Positions 38,470 to 48,402 of a stretch of 64,000 bases of DNA are shown here, one piece after another. The notes beneath the pieces are model-generated. The model searched no databases and was not told the origin of the DNA. It saw nothing but the letters and a program-made list of their open reading frames with translations. The position numbers were made by a program, and so were the translations under genes. Position 1 is the first letter of the stretch, and each line of letters starts with the position of its first letter. Source of the stretch: Bradyrhizobium sp. SRL28 (GTDB lineage Bacteria > Pseudomonadota > Alphaproteobacteria > Rhizobiales > Xanthobacteraceae); the NCBI RefSeq assembly GCF_018596315.1, contig NZ_JAHEAG010000003.1, forward strand, positions 558,001-622,000. The letters run 5' to 3'.

Positions 38470-39750
38470 CTAGCGTTTCTGCTCCACCTCCACCGCCTGC
38501 CATGCGATGTCGCGGCGGCAGAAACCATCAGGCCAGCTGATCCGATCCACAGCCTGATACGCGCGCTGCTGCGCCTCCAGCACGCTCTGGCCCATGGCGC
38601 AGACGTTCAGCACGCGCCCGCCATTGGCGAGAATGGTGCCATCCTTTGCCACCGTGCCGGCATGAAAGATCTCGACGCCCTCGATTGCGGCGGCGTCAGC
38701 AAGGCCTTCAATGCGCGTGCCCTTCTTGTAGTCGCCGGGGTAGCCCTTTGCCGCCATCACCACGGTCAGCGTAGGCTCCGGATACCAGCGCAGGTCGAAA
38801 TGCTTCAGTTCTGCGTCGCAGGACGCCAGAAACGCCGGTACGATGTCTGACATCATCCGCAGCATCAGCACCTGGCACTCGGGATCACCGAAGCGGACGT
38901 TGTATTCGAACAGCTTCGGCCCCTGCTCCGTCAGCATCACGCCCGCATAAAGCACGCCGCGGAACGGCGTGCCGCGCTGCTTCATGCCCGCGACGGTCGG
39001 CAGGATGATCCGCGCCATGATCTGGTCGTGAATTTCAGCCGTCACGAACGGTGTCGGCGAATAGGCGCCCATGCCGCCAGTGTTCGGTCCCTCGTCGTGA
39101 TCGAACACGCGCTTGTGGTCTTGCGCCGAAGCAAGCGGGATCGCGGTTTCGCCGTCGCACAGCGCGAAAAAGCTGATCTCGCGGCCAGAGAGAAATTCCT
39201 CGATCACGACTTCAGTACCGGCCGAACCGAACGCACCGTCGAACATCATGGCGATGGCCGCCTCGGCTTCATCAAGCGTTTTGGCGACAACAACGCCTTT
39301 GCCGGCGGCCAGACCATCAGCCTTGACCACGATCGGCGCGCCCTGTGCGCGCACATAAGCCAGCGCGTCGTCAGCCGTCGTGAAGCGGCCATAAGCGCCG
39401 GTCGGAATATTGAATTCGGTGCAGAGCGCCTTGGTGAAACCCTTGGATCCCTCGAGCTGGGCGGCCTGCTTGCCCGGACCAAACGCCTTGATGCCGGCCG
39501 CCGCAAGATCGTCGACGATCCCCGCCGCCAGTGGCGTCTCCGGGCCGACCACGACCAGATCGACGGCATTGCGCTTGCAGAACTCGATCACCGCGGGATG
39601 GTCGGCAATATCGAGCACGACGCATTCGGCCTCGCGCGCAATGCCGGCATTGCCCGGCGCGCACCACAATTTGGTCAGGAGCGGGGACGCCGCGATCTTC
39701 CACGCCAAAGCGTGTTCGCGGCCGCCGGAACCAAGCAGGAGAATGTTCAT
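38470..39750 (-). CDS. purD: Phosphoribosylamine--glycine ligase PurD
   Basis: PurD (GAR synthetase) joins phosphoribosylamine and glycine with ATP, the second step of purine synthesis. The 426-residue protein begins [18 protein letters not shown] and has [12 protein letters not shown], the ATP-grasp segment [32 protein letters not shown] and the metal-binding [16 protein letters not shown] 39750 gives the exact family N-terminus. A longer frame from 39765 adds five residues. It is divergent from xseA and not grouped with other purine genes. Confidence 0.96.
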   Translation of the reverse strand: MNILLLGSGGREHALAWKIAASPLLTKLWCAPGNAGIAREAECVVLDIADHPAVIEFCKRNAVDLVVVGPETPLAAGIVDDLAAAGIKAFGPGKQAAQLEGSKGFTKALCTEFNIPTGAYGRFTTADDALAYVRAQGAPIVVKADGLAAGKGVVVAKTLDEAEAAIAMMFDGAFGSAGTEVVIEEFLSGREISFFALCDGETAIPLASAQDHKRVFDHDEGPNTGGMGAYSPTPFVTAEIHDQIMARIILPTVAGMKQRGTPFRGVLYAGVMLTEQGPKLFEYNVRFGDPECQVLMLRMMSDIVPAFLASCDAELKHFDLRWYPEPTLTVVMAAKGYPGDYKKGTRIEGLADAAAIEGVEIFHAGTVAKDGTILANGGRVLNVCAMGQSVLEAQQRAYQAVDRISWPDGFCRRDIAWQAVEVEQKR

Positions 39751-39918
39751 GGGGAGCGCAGCCAAATGGAGGGTTGTCGGCTATTGCGCGACGGTTTAGC
39801 ACGACAGGGGCGAGCCGCAACAACGTGTCTATTCCTGTGTGGATATGTGTCCCGACACCCCCATCACGGCCTCAGCACCTTGCGGAAGCGCCGGAAAAGG
39901 CCGATTCTAAGCCCTGAT

Positions 39919-41538
39919 ATGCCTGCTGAGAACCTGATCAACGCGCCCGAATTTACCGTCTCCGAGCTGTCGTCCGCGCTGAAGCGGACGGTCGAGGACG
40001 CCTACGGGCATGTCCGCGTGCGCGGAGAAATCTCCGGTTTCCGCGGGCCGCACTCCTCGGGCCACTGCTATTTCGCGCTGAAGGACGAGAGCGCCAAGAT
40101 CGAGGCGGTGATCTGGAAGTTTGCGCACGCCCGGATGCGGTTCAAACCGCAGGAGGGGCTCGAGGTCATCGCCACCGGCAAGCTCACGACCTATCCGGGC
40201 TCCTCGAAATACCAGATCGTCATCGAGGCGCTGGAGCCCGCCGGCATCGGCGCGCTGATGGCGCTGATGGAGGAGCGTAAGCGGAAGCTCGCCGCCGAAG
40301 GCCTGTTCGACGAGGCGCGCAAGCAACTGCTGCCCTGGCTACCGGAGGTGATCGGCGTCGTCACCTCGCCGACCGGCGCCGTCATTCGCGACATCCTGCA
40401 CCGGCTAGAGGACCGCTTTCCCCGCCGCGTGCTGGTGTGGCCGGTCAAGGTCCAGGGCGAAGGCTCGGCCGAGCAGGTGGCGGCGGCCATCCGCGGCTTC
40501 AACGCGCTGCCCGAAGAGGGGCGAATCCCGCGGCCGGATCTCCTGATCGTCGCGCGCGGCGGCGGCTCGCTGGAGGATTTGTGGTCGTTCAACGAGGAGA
40601 TCGTGGTTCGCGCTGCCGCCGACAGCGTGATCCCGCTGATCTCGGCCGTCGGCCACGAGACCGACATCACGCTGATCGATTTCGCCGCCGACAAGCGCGC
40701 CCCGACGCCGACCGCCGCCGCCGAAATGGCCGTCCCCGTCCGCAGCGAATTGTTCGTCGAGGTCGAGAGCCTGGCCCGGCGCACGATGGTGTGCTGGCAG
40801 CGCGGGCAGGAGAGCCGCCGCAATGAATTGCGCGCCGCCGCCCGCGCGCTGCCGGGTTTAAGCGAACTGCTCGCGATCCCCAGGCAGCGGCTGGATCACC
40901 TCGGTGCCGCCCTGCCCCGCGGATTGAAGGCCAATACGCACGCCCACCACCGCCGCTTCTCGCATCTCAGCGCCGGCCTGACACTGAAGGTTTTGCGCGG
41001 ACAGGTTGCCCAAGCCAATCACCGCCTCACGGTATCCGGCGAACGAATCAGGCTGTCCGCCCGCGCCCTGTTGCGCAACCGGCGGGACCGCTTTGCCGGG
41101 CTGGAGGTCAGGCTGAAGGCCTCAAAACTCTCCAACGCCGAGGCGCAGCGCAATGCCATCGCGCGCGCCCGCGAGCGCACACAACGGCTGGCCGAGCGCG
41201 CCCGCCGCGCGCTCGAGACCACCATGCATCGTCTCGACGCACGCATCGCCCATAGCGGCCAGTTGTTGTCAGCGCTGTCCTACCGCGGCGTGCTCGCACG
41301 CGGCTTTGCCCTGGTGCGGGACGAACATGGCCACGCCGTCCATGCCGCCGCCGCGATCGGACCGAGCGCGCATCTGTCGATCGAATTCGCCGACGGCCGC
41401 GTCGGCGCTACCGCGGATGCGGATCGGCCGCAGGCCACGGCTCCGGCCGCGAGTACGCCGAAACCTGTGTCGCATGAGGCGAAGCCGGCGGCGCCGAAGC
41501 GCGTGGCAAAGCCGGTCGATCAGGGAAGTCTGTTCTAG
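39919..41538 (+). CDS. xseA: Exodeoxyribonuclease VII large subunit XseA
   Basis: XseA is the catalytic subunit of exonuclease VII, which degrades single-stranded DNA from both ends. The 539-residue protein has the N-terminal OB fold ([26 protein letters not shown]), then the catalytic domain with [38 protein letters not shown] and [18 protein letters not shown]. Long basic coiled-coil helices rich in Arg/Ala follow, and a Pro/Ala/Lys tail of about 45 residues ends DQGSLF. ATG 39919 is the family start; the frame upstream is open only as antisense of purD. The small subunit xseB is not in the window. Confidence 0.95.
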   Translation: MPAENLINAPEFTVSELSSALKRTVEDAYGHVRVRGEISGFRGPHSSGHCYFALKDESAKIEAVIWKFAHARMRFKPQEGLEVIATGKLTTYPGSSKYQIVIEALEPAGIGALMALMEERKRKLAAEGLFDEARKQLLPWLPEVIGVVTSPTGAVIRDILHRLEDRFPRRVLVWPVKVQGEGSAEQVAAAIRGFNALPEEGRIPRPDLLIVARGGGSLEDLWSFNEEIVVRAAADSVIPLISAVGHETDITLIDFAADKRAPTPTAAAEMAVPVRSELFVEVESLARRTMVCWQRGQESRRNELRAAARALPGLSELLAIPRQRLDHLGAALPRGLKANTHAHHRRFSHLSAGLTLKVLRGQVAQANHRLTVSGERIRLSARALLRNRRDRFAGLEVRLKASKLSNAEAQRNAIARARERTQRLAERARRALETTMHRLDARIAHSGQLLSALSYRGVLARGFALVRDEHGHAVHAAAAIGPSAHLSIEFADGRVGATADADRPQATAPAASTPKPVSHEAKPAAPKRVAKPVDQGSLF

Positions 41539-42362
41539 CGCGCCAGCCACTCCGTGACGCGCCGTTGCGAGTCCTTCCTCGCGTCCGCATCCGTGCCGAT
41601 ATGGCCGCGTTCGGGCAACGCGGCGTCGGAGCCTGCGATCGCCCGCAGCGGAAGGTTGGCGCGGTCGAAATCATGGGCTGCGCCGGGATAGACCACGATC
41701 TGCGCCAGCGCGCTGCGGCCGCGGGCCTCCTCCACCATCTGGCGGCAGGCTGCCGGCGAACTGACGTCGTCCTGCGCGCCGATCAGCAGCAGTGTCGGCA
41801 CCCGCGTGCTCCAGCCGAGGCCGGACGAGATCCGGCAATCCGGATAGAACGCGATGGCCGAACGGAAATCCGGCTCGATACCGCGCGCCAACGATTGCGG
41901 GCGCACCGCCCACAGCACCGCGCTGGCGCCGTTCGCCCATCCGATCAGGCTGATCCGGTCACGCGCGGCCCAGGGTTGCTGCAACAGCCATTGCCGCGAT
42001 GCATTGACATCGGCTACCCGCTCGCGGCGGGCGAGCACACGGCGCTCCTTGACGCGGCATTGCGGACCGAGCTCGCGCGAGCCGTAACTGTCCGGCAGCA
42101 GCACTGCGTGGCCGGTCTTCAACAGCTGCTCCGCCCAGTCGCGATAGCGCGACTGCACCGGCTCCGATTGTCCACCCAATCCGTCGCAGCCGTGCAGCGC
42201 GATCACGGTGGGAAACGGGCCGTCACCATCGGGCTTGTAGAGCTGGGCATGCAGGGTCAGACCGGTGGCCGGGATATCGACCGGGGCCGGCAACGGCGCG
42301 GCGCCGGCCGTGCAGGCCGCAGCAAGGAGCGTCAGGGATAGCGTTGCTGACAACAGGCGCAT
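41535..42362 (-). CDS. Exported dienelactone hydrolase-like protein lacking the nucleophile
   Basis: A 275-residue alpha/beta-hydrolase of the dienelactone hydrolase group with a signal peptide ([20 protein letters not shown]). The oxyanion region is [12 protein letters not shown], the acid is probably in [12 protein letters not shown], and the histidine in [11 protein letters not shown]. The nucleophile elbow reads LIGWANGAS, with Ala where Ser or Cys is expected (Gx[S/C]xG). The codon is GCG. The protein may therefore be inactive, or a binding protein. It converges on xseA with a four-base overlap in which the palindrome CTAG supplies both stop codons. Confidence 0.8.
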   Translation of the reverse strand: MRLLSATLSLTLLAAACTAGAAPLPAPVDIPATGLTLHAQLYKPDGDGPFPTVIALHGCDGLGGQSEPVQSRYRDWAEQLLKTGHAVLLPDSYGSRELGPQCRVKERRVLARRERVADVNASRQWLLQQPWAARDRISLIGWANGASAVLWAVRPQSLARGIEPDFRSAIAFYPDCRISSGLGWSTRVPTLLLIGAQDDVSSPAACRQMVEEARGRSALAQIVVYPGAAHDFDRANLPLRAIAGSDAALPERGHIGTDADARKDSQRRVTEWLAR

Positions 42363-42549
42363 CGGTCTCTGTCGGATCGGTTTGACGCTGCGGGCACGGT
42401 AAAATTAACGCTACCATGCAGGCGGGCACAAAATCATCACAAGTAGGTCAGTTTCCGGGGCGGACAGTACGACCTATTTATGATAGATCGAATCCGGAAA
42501 ATACACTTGACGCCAGCCCGCTCGGGCCGGTCCATCGGAGAGTTTGACG

Positions 42550-42777
42550 GTGCTCAATAAATTCGGTCCCTCGGGCCATGGCGAAGCGCAGGTGCAATAT
42601 CTGGATGGCGATTTCCGCGTGATCTCGCCCGGAACCTATGTGCGCTGCGCCATCACCGACGTGCGGATCCCGCTCGACGAATTGAAATACTGGAGCGTCG
42701 ACCTGCAGGAGGCCTATGCGGTCCCGACCGCCGTGCTGCAGCGGCACTTTCCCGGCGCGCTGAAGACGCAGGGCTAG
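42550..42777 (+). CDS. DUF2093 domain-containing small protein
   Basis: A 75-residue protein whose sequence matches DUF2093, a small alphaproteobacterial family of unknown function: GEAQVQYLDGDFRVISPGTY, then VRCAITDVRIPLDELKYWSV. GTG 42550 is chosen as start because GGAGAG lies seven bases upstream and the family begins with LNKF. A TTG at 42544 is also in frame. No signal peptide or membrane segment. It lies between the dienelactone hydrolase-like gene and the lipid A cluster but on the opposite strand from lpxK. Confidence 0.82.
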   Translation: MLNKFGPSGHGEAQVQYLDGDFRVISPGTYVRCAITDVRIPLDELKYWSVDLQEAYAVPTAVLQRHFPGALKTQG

Positions 42778-42786
42778 GTTTACCTG

Positions 42787-42866
42787 GTAGCCCGGATGGA
42801 GCGAAGCGCAATCCGGGGTGAGCGCCGCGCGATTTCCCGGATTTCGCTTCGCTCCATCCGGGCTAC
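42787..42866. repeat. Palindromic repeat, family A copy 1, overlapping the lpxK stop
   Basis: GTAGCCCGGATGGAGCGAAG at the left and CTTCGCTCCATCCGGGCTAC at the right are exact complements, giving a long hairpin with inner ATCCGGG/CCCGGAT pairing. The last bases (CTA) supply the TAG stop of lpxK on the reverse strand. A second copy lies at 58749-58835. Confidence 0.92.
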
Positions 42867-43864
42867 GGTTCTTTCCTCTCCCGCGCCTTGAACAACCGGT
42901 CGGCGACGAACTTCCGCAACAGCGTTGGTTCGGCGAACTCCAGCGTCACCGCGAACGGCACGATTTGCTGCGACCAATCCCGCAGCCGCGCCAGATCCTT
43001 TTCCGTCGTCACCAGCGTCAGCCCATCGCGTTTGGCCTCGGCGATCAGGCTTTCGATCTCGGCTTGCGAATACGGGTGATGGTCGGCGAAGGCGCGCTGC
43101 CCGGCCACCTCGATGCCGCTGGCGCGCAGCGTGTTGAAGAATCGCGTGGGATCGCCGATGCCGGCAAACGCCAGCACGCGCTTGCCCCGAAGCTGTGCGA
43201 CCTGCGCCTCATCCGGCTTCAGACGCGCTGATAACACCGGCTTGCCTTGCGCTGCGATCTCGGCCGCAATCTGCCCGGCAGCACCGCCGTTGCCGACGAT
43301 GATCAAGGCGTCGGTACGCGCCAGTTGCGGCCGCAGCGGCGCGCGCAGGGGGCCGGCGGGAAACACCTGCCCGTTGCCGATCCCGCGCTCGCTGTCGATC
43401 ACGATCAGGGACGCGTCCTTGACGACCGCCGGGCTCTGAAAACCGTCGTCCATCAGGATCACGGTCGCGCCTTGCGCGCGCGCCAGCGGCACGCCGTCCG
43501 CGCGCTTGCGCGACACCACCACCGGCAGCGCGCTTGCCAGCATCAAGGGCTCGTCGCCGACATCGGAAGCCGCATGCCTGACAGGATCGACCCTGACCGG
43601 CCCGCGCAATTCGCCGCCATAACCGCGGCTGAGCACCACCGGCGTCTCGCCGAGCTCGCGCAGCAGCTTCGCCAGCGCCAGCACGGTCGGCGTCTTGCCG
43701 GCGCCGCCGACGTGATAATTGCCGACGCAGAGCACCGGAATGCCGGCATTCAAGCCCTTGCGCTGCAGGCGCTGTGCGGCGATGGCGCCATAGAGGGCGC
43801 CGAGCGGTTTTAATAGATGCGAGCTGAGCGAGGCCGGGCCATGCCAGAAGGCCGGCTCACGCAT
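42863..43864 (-). CDS. lpxK: Tetraacyldisaccharide 4'-kinase LpxK
   Basis: LpxK phosphorylates the 4' position of the lipid A disaccharide precursor at the inner membrane. The 333-residue protein has an N-terminal membrane-associated helix, the P-loop variant VGNYHVGGAGKTPTVLALAK, SRGYGGELRGPV, the conserved DDGFQSPAVVKD and TTEKDLARL. ATG 43864 overlaps the waaA stop by eight bases, indicating coupling. Some family members act on differently decorated disaccharides. Bradyrhizobium lipid A is unusual, so the substrate may not be identical to that of E. coli. Confidence 0.94.
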   Translation of the reverse strand: MREPAFWHGPASLSSHLLKPLGALYGAIAAQRLQRKGLNAGIPVLCVGNYHVGGAGKTPTVLALAKLLRELGETPVVLSRGYGGELRGPVRVDPVRHAASDVGDEPLMLASALPVVVSRKRADGVPLARAQGATVILMDDGFQSPAVVKDASLIVIDSERGIGNGQVFPAGPLRAPLRPQLARTDALIIVGNGGAAGQIAAEIAAQGKPVLSARLKPDEAQVAQLRGKRVLAFAGIGDPTRFFNTLRASGIEVAGQRAFADHHPYSQAEIESLIAEAKRDGLTLVTTEKDLARLRDWSQQIVPFAVTLEFAEPTLLRKFVADRLFKARERKEP

Positions 43865-45143
43865 TGGCGGCTCCCATCTCGATCCGCAACTGCAGCAAAT
43901 ACGGCTCGAGTGCAGAGAGCGTTCGCTCCAGCGCGCCGCCGAGCTGACCGACCACACGCTCGGACGCGGTAAGCACGGCTTCGCGCGCCTTGGAATCGGC
44001 GAGCATCTGCCCGAACTGCTTGACCAGCGCTTCCTGCGTATCGGCCCGCCGCGCGCCGCCGGCGGAATCGAGGGCTTCATAGACGTCGGTGAAATTGAAG
44101 ACGTGGGGGCCGTGAATGACCGACGCGCCGAGCTTGATCGCCTCGATCGGATTCTGCCCGCCATGCTCGACCAGCGATCCGCCCATGAACACGATCGGCG
44201 ACAGCCGGTAGAACAACCCCAGTTCGCCCATGGTGTCGGCGACATAGATGTCGGTCGTGGCGGTGGGCAAGTCCTCGTGCGAGCGCAGGGTCGGGTTGAG
44301 GCCGGAAGCTGTGATCATGCGCGCGATGGCCTCGCCGCGATCGGGATGCCGCGGCACGATCACGGTCAACAGCTTTGGAAAATAGCCGGCGAGCGTCCGG
44401 TGGGTTTCCGTCAGGATCTCTTCCTCGCCTGGATGCGTGGAGGCTGCCAGCACGACCGGCCGGCCGCGCGTCATCGACATCAGCATATCCAGCTTGTTGC
44501 CGTCGGCCGGCGGGGCGGGAACGTCGAGCTTGAGGTTTCCCGTCACCACGACGTTGCGGCTGCCCAGCGCCGTGAAGCGATCGGCATCGGTCTGCGACTG
44601 CGCCAGGCAGACGTCGAACTTGCCAAGCAGCGCCGAGATGGTCCCTTGGACCCGTTGCCAGCGCGGAAACGAGCGCTGCGACATCCGTCCGTTGATCAGC
44701 ACCATCGGCAGCCGCCGCGCGGCGCTCGACAGGATCAGGTTCGGCCACAGGTCGGATTCGATGAACAGCGCCAGCGAGGGCCGCCAGTGATCGAGAAATC
44801 GCGCGACGTAACGCGGCGAATCATACGGCACATACTGGTGGATGACGTCTGACGGGAACCGCTTGGCGACGATCGCGGCCGAGGTCACCGTGCCCGAGGT
44901 CACGAGAATGCGCAGGTTGAGCGCCCGCAGCCGCTCGATCAGCGCAGCCGCCGCCAGCACCTCGCCGACGCTGGCGCCGTGAATCCACACCAGGGGACCT
45001 GCGGGGCGAGCGTCGGCGGTCATGCCGCGGCGCTCGCCGACCCGCGCCGGATCTTCCTTGCCGGCTTTCAACCGCCGGTTGATCAAAGCAGGCGAAAGCG
45101 GCACCATCGCAGACGATAGTTTCCGGTAGACGCGCAACGTCAT
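43857..45143 (-). CDS. waaA: 3-deoxy-D-manno-octulosonic acid transferase WaaA (KdtA)
   Basis: WaaA transfers Kdo from CMP-Kdo to the lipid A precursor. The 428-residue protein starts MTLRVYRKLSSAMVPLSPAL, a membrane-anchoring N-terminus. It has WIHGASVGEVLAA with the catalytic Glu, GTVTSAAIV, FIESDLWPNLIL, and the GT-B second-domain motifs LAASTHPGEEE and MGGSLVEHGGQNPIEA. ATG 45143 is the family start; the frame also runs upstream to 45191, which would overlap the acyltransferase gene. It sits between the lysophospholipid acyltransferase and lpxK genes in one operon. Confidence 0.94.
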   Translation of the reverse strand: MTLRVYRKLSSAMVPLSPALINRRLKAGKEDPARVGERRGMTADARPAGPLVWIHGASVGEVLAAAALIERLRALNLRILVTSGTVTSAAIVAKRFPSDVIHQYVPYDSPRYVARFLDHWRPSLALFIESDLWPNLILSSAARRLPMVLINGRMSQRSFPRWQRVQGTISALLGKFDVCLAQSQTDADRFTALGSRNVVVTGNLKLDVPAPPADGNKLDMLMSMTRGRPVVLAASTHPGEEEILTETHRTLAGYFPKLLTVIVPRHPDRGEAIARMITASGLNPTLRSHEDLPTATTDIYVADTMGELGLFYRLSPIVFMGGSLVEHGGQNPIEAIKLGASVIHGPHVFNFTDVYEALDSAGGARRADTQEALVKQFGQMLADSKAREAVLTASERVVGQLGGALERTLSALEPYLLQLRIEMGAANA

Positions 45144-45153
45144 CGGCAGCGAG

Positions 45154-45867
45154 TTAGCCAAGAGCGGCCTCCGGACGCCCGACGGCCGCATAGGCGCGAC
45201 GGGTCGCTTCGTTCAGATAAGTTTCTACCTGAAGACGCAGCTTTTCCATAGTCTCGGCGTCGGCGTCCGGCGGCACGTATACATGCTCAATGCCTACCAC
45301 GGCACCGCGCCCGAATGGCAAATTGATGGTGGAGGAATCCCAGTTCTTCAACCGGATGAACCTGGAGGTCACCATCGCAAAGGGCATGATCGGCCGGCCG
45401 GACTCCCGCGCCAGCATGATGATGCCGAGCCCCACCACCCGCGCGCGCTTCGGCACGTCGGCGGTCGTTGCGACGTTCCACTTGTCATCCAGCGCCTGCA
45501 GCATCTCCCTGAAGGCACCGACGCCACCCTTGCGGTGAAAGGCGCCGCCATGGTCGCCGGAACCTCTGATGGTTCCGATGCCGAGCCGCTCGGCGGCGAT
45601 GGCGTTGAATTCGCCGTCGCGATGCCGCGAGATCAGCACCTTGGCGCGGTGGCTCTCCTTGGTCTTGATGAACGGCGTCATGAAATGCTGGCCGTGCCAG
45701 AACGCGAAGATCGCCGGCATCTCCGGCTCGACGATGTCATAGACGTCGGCAGGCTCATAGCTGAAGCGGTTGGTCAGCCAGACCAGCCGCAAATACTCGG
45801 CCGCAAGCACACCGAGCGCGCGCTGAACCCAGCTGCTGCGCAGCAAATCGCGAAGGAAACGTTTCAA
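45154..45867 (-). CDS. DUF374 lysophospholipid acyltransferase-family protein
   Basis: A 237-residue protein of the DUF374/LPLAT family. Features are the N-terminal amphipathic segment LLRSSWVQRALGVLAAEYLR, PAIFAFWHGQHFMTPFI with the candidate catalytic His, SRHRDGEFNAIAAERLGIGTIRGSG, and KRARVVGLGIIMLARESGRPIMP. The place directly upstream of waaA is conserved in alphaproteobacteria, so an acyl transfer in lipid A or core assembly is likely, though the substrate is not proven. The start overlaps the DUF4170 stop. Confidence 0.85.
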   Translation of the reverse strand: MKRFLRDLLRSSWVQRALGVLAAEYLRLVWLTNRFSYEPADVYDIVEPEMPAIFAFWHGQHFMTPFIKTKESHRAKVLISRHRDGEFNAIAAERLGIGTIRGSGDHGGAFHRKGGVGAFREMLQALDDKWNVATTADVPKRARVVGLGIIMLARESGRPIMPFAMVTSRFIRLKNWDSSTINLPFGRGAVVGIEHVYVPPDADAETMEKLRLQVETYLNEATRRAYAAVGRPEAALG

Positions 45868-46112
45868 CTGGAGGACTTCGTATCTTGACCTGGATCGAGC
45901 AGCCGGTGGAGGTGAACCACGAAGTAACGCATGTGGGCGTTGTCCACGGTCTGCTGCGCCTTCGCCTTCCAGGCAGCGTGTGCGGATGCGTAATTGGGAT
46001 ACACGCCGACGATGTCGACCTGGTCGAGGTCCTTGAACGTGATGTGTTCGAGATCGGTCAGCTCGCCGCCGATGACGAGATGAAGCAATTGCTGCGGGGC
46101 ACTATCTGGCAT
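45864..46112 (-). CDS. DUF4170 small protein
   Basis: An 82-residue soluble protein: MPDSAPQQLLHLVIGGELTD, VDIVGVYPNYASAHAAWKAKAQQTVDNAHMRYFVVHLHRLLD. This matches DUF4170, an alphaproteobacterial family with a conserved place between cysQ-like and LPS genes. Its function is unknown. ATG 46112 is preferred (AGGAAAG upstream) over an in-frame start at 46142. Its stop overlaps the ATG of the acyltransferase gene by four bases (ATGA). Confidence 0.85.
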   Translation of the reverse strand: MPDSAPQQLLHLVIGGELTDLEHITFKDLDQVDIVGVYPNYASAHAAWKAKAQQTVDNAHMRYFVVHLHRLLDPGQDTKSSS

Positions 46113-46205
46113 GAAGGTCTTTCCTAGTGAGATGCCCGGCAAGCAGGAGCGACAGTTGATATCGCGGCGTGGACGGGATGAATTGTGGCACGGATTTCGA
46201 CCGAT

Positions 46206-47015
46206 TCAGGGCAGCGGACGATTTCGGAAATGCTCGACAATGCGCGCATGTCGATCCTGTCCCGCCGCCACCAGCACCCCGTGCACCACCTCCCGGCGAT
46301 TATACTCAATCGCATCCCCCGAGAGTGTGGTCATTCTACCATTCGCTTCCTGCACGATCAAATTCGCCGCGGCAAGATCCCAGTCGCGGCTCTGACCGCC
46401 TGCAAAAGCGGCATCGAGGCTGCCGTCGGCGACCCGGCACAGCCGAAGCGCCAGCGATCCGATTCGCGGATGCAGCGTGATCTCATCCGGTGACGAACTC
46501 AGCCGCTGCACCAGCGGCTTCGGCCCGGCCATGCGGGAAAAATCGAGATCGCTGCCTGCGGCCGCACGCACCGGCCTTTCGTTGCGCGTGGTGCCTTGGC
46601 CACTGGTGGCGAAGAAAAATTCGTCGGTGGCGGGAGCGAACACCGCCGCCAGCACCGGCGCGGCGCCTGCAACCAGCGCCACACTGACGCACCAGTCTTC
46701 GCGGCCGGCGAGATAGGCGCGGGTGCCGTCGATCGGGTCGACGATCCAGACCAGTTCCTTGCCGAGACGGCTGTCATCGTCGACGCTCTCTTCCGACAGC
46801 CAACCATAATCCGGCGTCGCCGCGCGCAGCCGGCGTTCAACGAGGTCGTTGACGGCGATGTCGGCCTCGGAGACCGGCGACGAGGCGCCCTTGGTCCAGT
46901 TCTTCAACTCGGTGCGAAACAGCGACAAGGCCAGCGCGCCGGCTTCACGCACGGTGTCCCGCAACAGCGCAGCATCGCGCGCCCAGACCCTGTCAGCGAT
47001 ATCAGCGTCCGCCAA
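46206..47015 (-). CDS. Inositol-phosphatase-family protein, probable 3'(2'),5'-bisphosphate nucleotidase (CysQ-like)
   Basis: A 269-residue metal-dependent phosphatase. It has the Glu of WLSEESVDDD, the signature WIVDPIDGTRAYLAGREDW with the three metal-binding acidic residues, and DWDLAAANLIVQEANG near the end, which places the fourth Asp. The DGTRAYL context and length suggest CysQ, which removes the 3' phosphate of PAP or PAPS, but inositol-1-monophosphatase activity is equally compatible. It overlaps the end of the pmbA gene by 14 bases, so both belong to the LPS-region operon. Confidence 0.85.
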   Translation of the reverse strand: MADADIADRVWARDAALLRDTVREAGALALSLFRTELKNWTKGASSPVSEADIAVNDLVERRLRAATPDYGWLSEESVDDDSRLGKELVWIVDPIDGTRAYLAGREDWCVSVALVAGAAPVLAAVFAPATDEFFFATSGQGTTRNERPVRAAAGSDLDFSRMAGPKPLVQRLSSSPDEITLHPRIGSLALRLCRVADGSLDAAFAGGQSRDWDLAAANLIVQEANGRMTTLSGDAIEYNRREVVHGVLVAAGQDRHARIVEHFRNRPLP

Positions 47016-48402
47016 GCGTCAGGCCCTCGATGCGCAGCGTCGGCGCGTTGACGCCGTAGCGGAACTCCAGATCGTTGGCGGGAACGAGCGATTTGAACAT
47101 CGGCAGCAGATGGCCCGCGATCGTCACCTCGCTGACGGGGTAAGTGATCTCGCCGTTCTCGATCCAGAAGCCGGAGGCGCCGCGGCTGTAATCGCCGGTC
47201 ACGCCGTTGACGCCGGAGCCGATCAGGTCGGTGACGTAAAAACCCTGCTTGATGTCGGAGATCAGTTGCTTCGGCGTCATCTCGCCGGGCTCGAGATGCA
47301 GATTATACGATCCCGGCGACGGCGAGGACGAAACGCCGCGATGGGCATGCCCGGTCGTGACCAGCCCAAGCTCGCGCGCGGTCGCGCAATCGAGCAGCCA
47401 CGTGGTCAACACCCCCTCGTCGATGAGCGCGACCTTCTTCACCCTGACGCCCTCGGCGTCGAAGGTCTGCGACCGCAGGCCGCGCACCCGCAAGGGATCG
47501 TCGATAATGCGGATGTTTTTCGCGAACAGCTGCTCGCCCATCCGGTCTTTCAAAAAGCTCGTCTTGCGCGCGATCGAGGCGCCGTTGATAGCGCCGACGA
47601 GATGGCCGACCAGCGATGCCGACACCCTGGGATCGTACACGACCGGCACTTTGCAGGTTTCGACCTTGCGCGGATTGGACCGCGCCACGGTGCGCTCACC
47701 CGCCTTCCGGCCGACGCTTTCGGGCGACGCGAGATCGGACGCGTGAGGAGCCGAGGTGAAATCGTAATCACGCTCCATGCCGGTGCCTTCGCCCGATATC
47801 GCGGTCATCGAGATGCCGTGGCTGGAGCGCAAATATGAACCGTGGAAGCCGGTCGAGGTCACCAGCACCATGCCACCGATGCCGCTCGAGGCGGACGCGC
47901 CGCCTGATTTGGTGACGCCCTTGACCGCCATGCCTGCGGCTTCGGCTTCGCAGGCGCGGCGTTCGAGTTCGGAGGTCGAGGGAACTTCGCGGTCGAGCAG
48001 ATCGAGATCGGCGAACTCGCGCGCCAACAGCGAGGGATCGGCGAGACCGACATATTTGTCGTCAGGCGCGACGCGGGCCATCGCGACCGCCCGTTCGGCG
48101 AGCTTGGCGATGCCGTCGCCGGAAATATCGTTGGTCGAGACCACGGCCTGGCGCTGCCCGACCAATACGCGCAATCCGACATCGTCGCCTTCGGAGCGTT
48201 CGGATTCCTCGACCCGGCCATCACGCACTTCGACGCCTTGCGAGACGCCGCGCACCGCAACCGCGTCGGCGGCATCAGCGCCCGCGCGCTTGGCGGCCTC
48301 GACCAGGCGTTGCGCCAGCGTCGAGAGCGCCGATTGATCGAACAGGTCGGAAGTTGCGGAAGCCTGCGAAAGCGGCGAAGCGCTGGATGGTGAAGAGTTC
48401 AC
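47002..48402 (-). CDS. pmbA: PmbA/TldE-family metalloprotease-like protein
   Basis: A 466-residue member of the TldD/PmbA (U62) family. PmbA (TldE) partners with TldD to cleave peptides such as microcin and CcdA; only TldD carries the zinc motif HExxxH. None is found here, which identifies the TldE side. Typical parts are GVEVRDGRVEESERSEGDDVGLRVLVG, STNDISGDGIAKLAERA and the C-terminal LIGSGVNGVTGDYSRGASGFWIENGEI. I chose GTG 48402 because it follows an AGGGA site; a TTG at 48420 is possible. No tldD gene is in the window. Confidence 0.9.
   Translation of the reverse strand: MNSSPSSASPLSQASATSDLFDQSALSTLAQRLVEAAKRAGADAADAVAVRGVSQGVEVRDGRVEESERSEGDDVGLRVLVGQRQAVVSTNDISGDGIAKLAERAVAMARVAPDDKYVGLADPSLLAREFADLDLLDREVPSTSELERRACEAEAAGMAVKGVTKSGGASASSGIGGMVLVTSTGFHGSYLRSSHGISMTAISGEGTGMERDYDFTSAPHASDLASPESVGRKAGERTVARSNPRKVETCKVPVVYDPRVSASLVGHLVGAINGASIARKTSFLKDRMGEQLFAKNIRIIDDPLRVRGLRSQTFDAEGVRVKKVALIDEGVLTTWLLDCATARELGLVTTGHAHRGVSSSPSPGSYNLHLEPGEMTPKQLISDIKQGFYVTDLIGSGVNGVTGDYSRGASGFWIENGEITYPVSEVTIAGHLLPMFKSLVPANDLEFRYGVNAPTLRIEGLTLGGR

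Noticed and set aside
39028..39918. Long N-terminal extension of the xseA frame
   Set aside because: This part is antisense to purD and has no similarity to XseA. The family N-terminus begins at ATG 39919.
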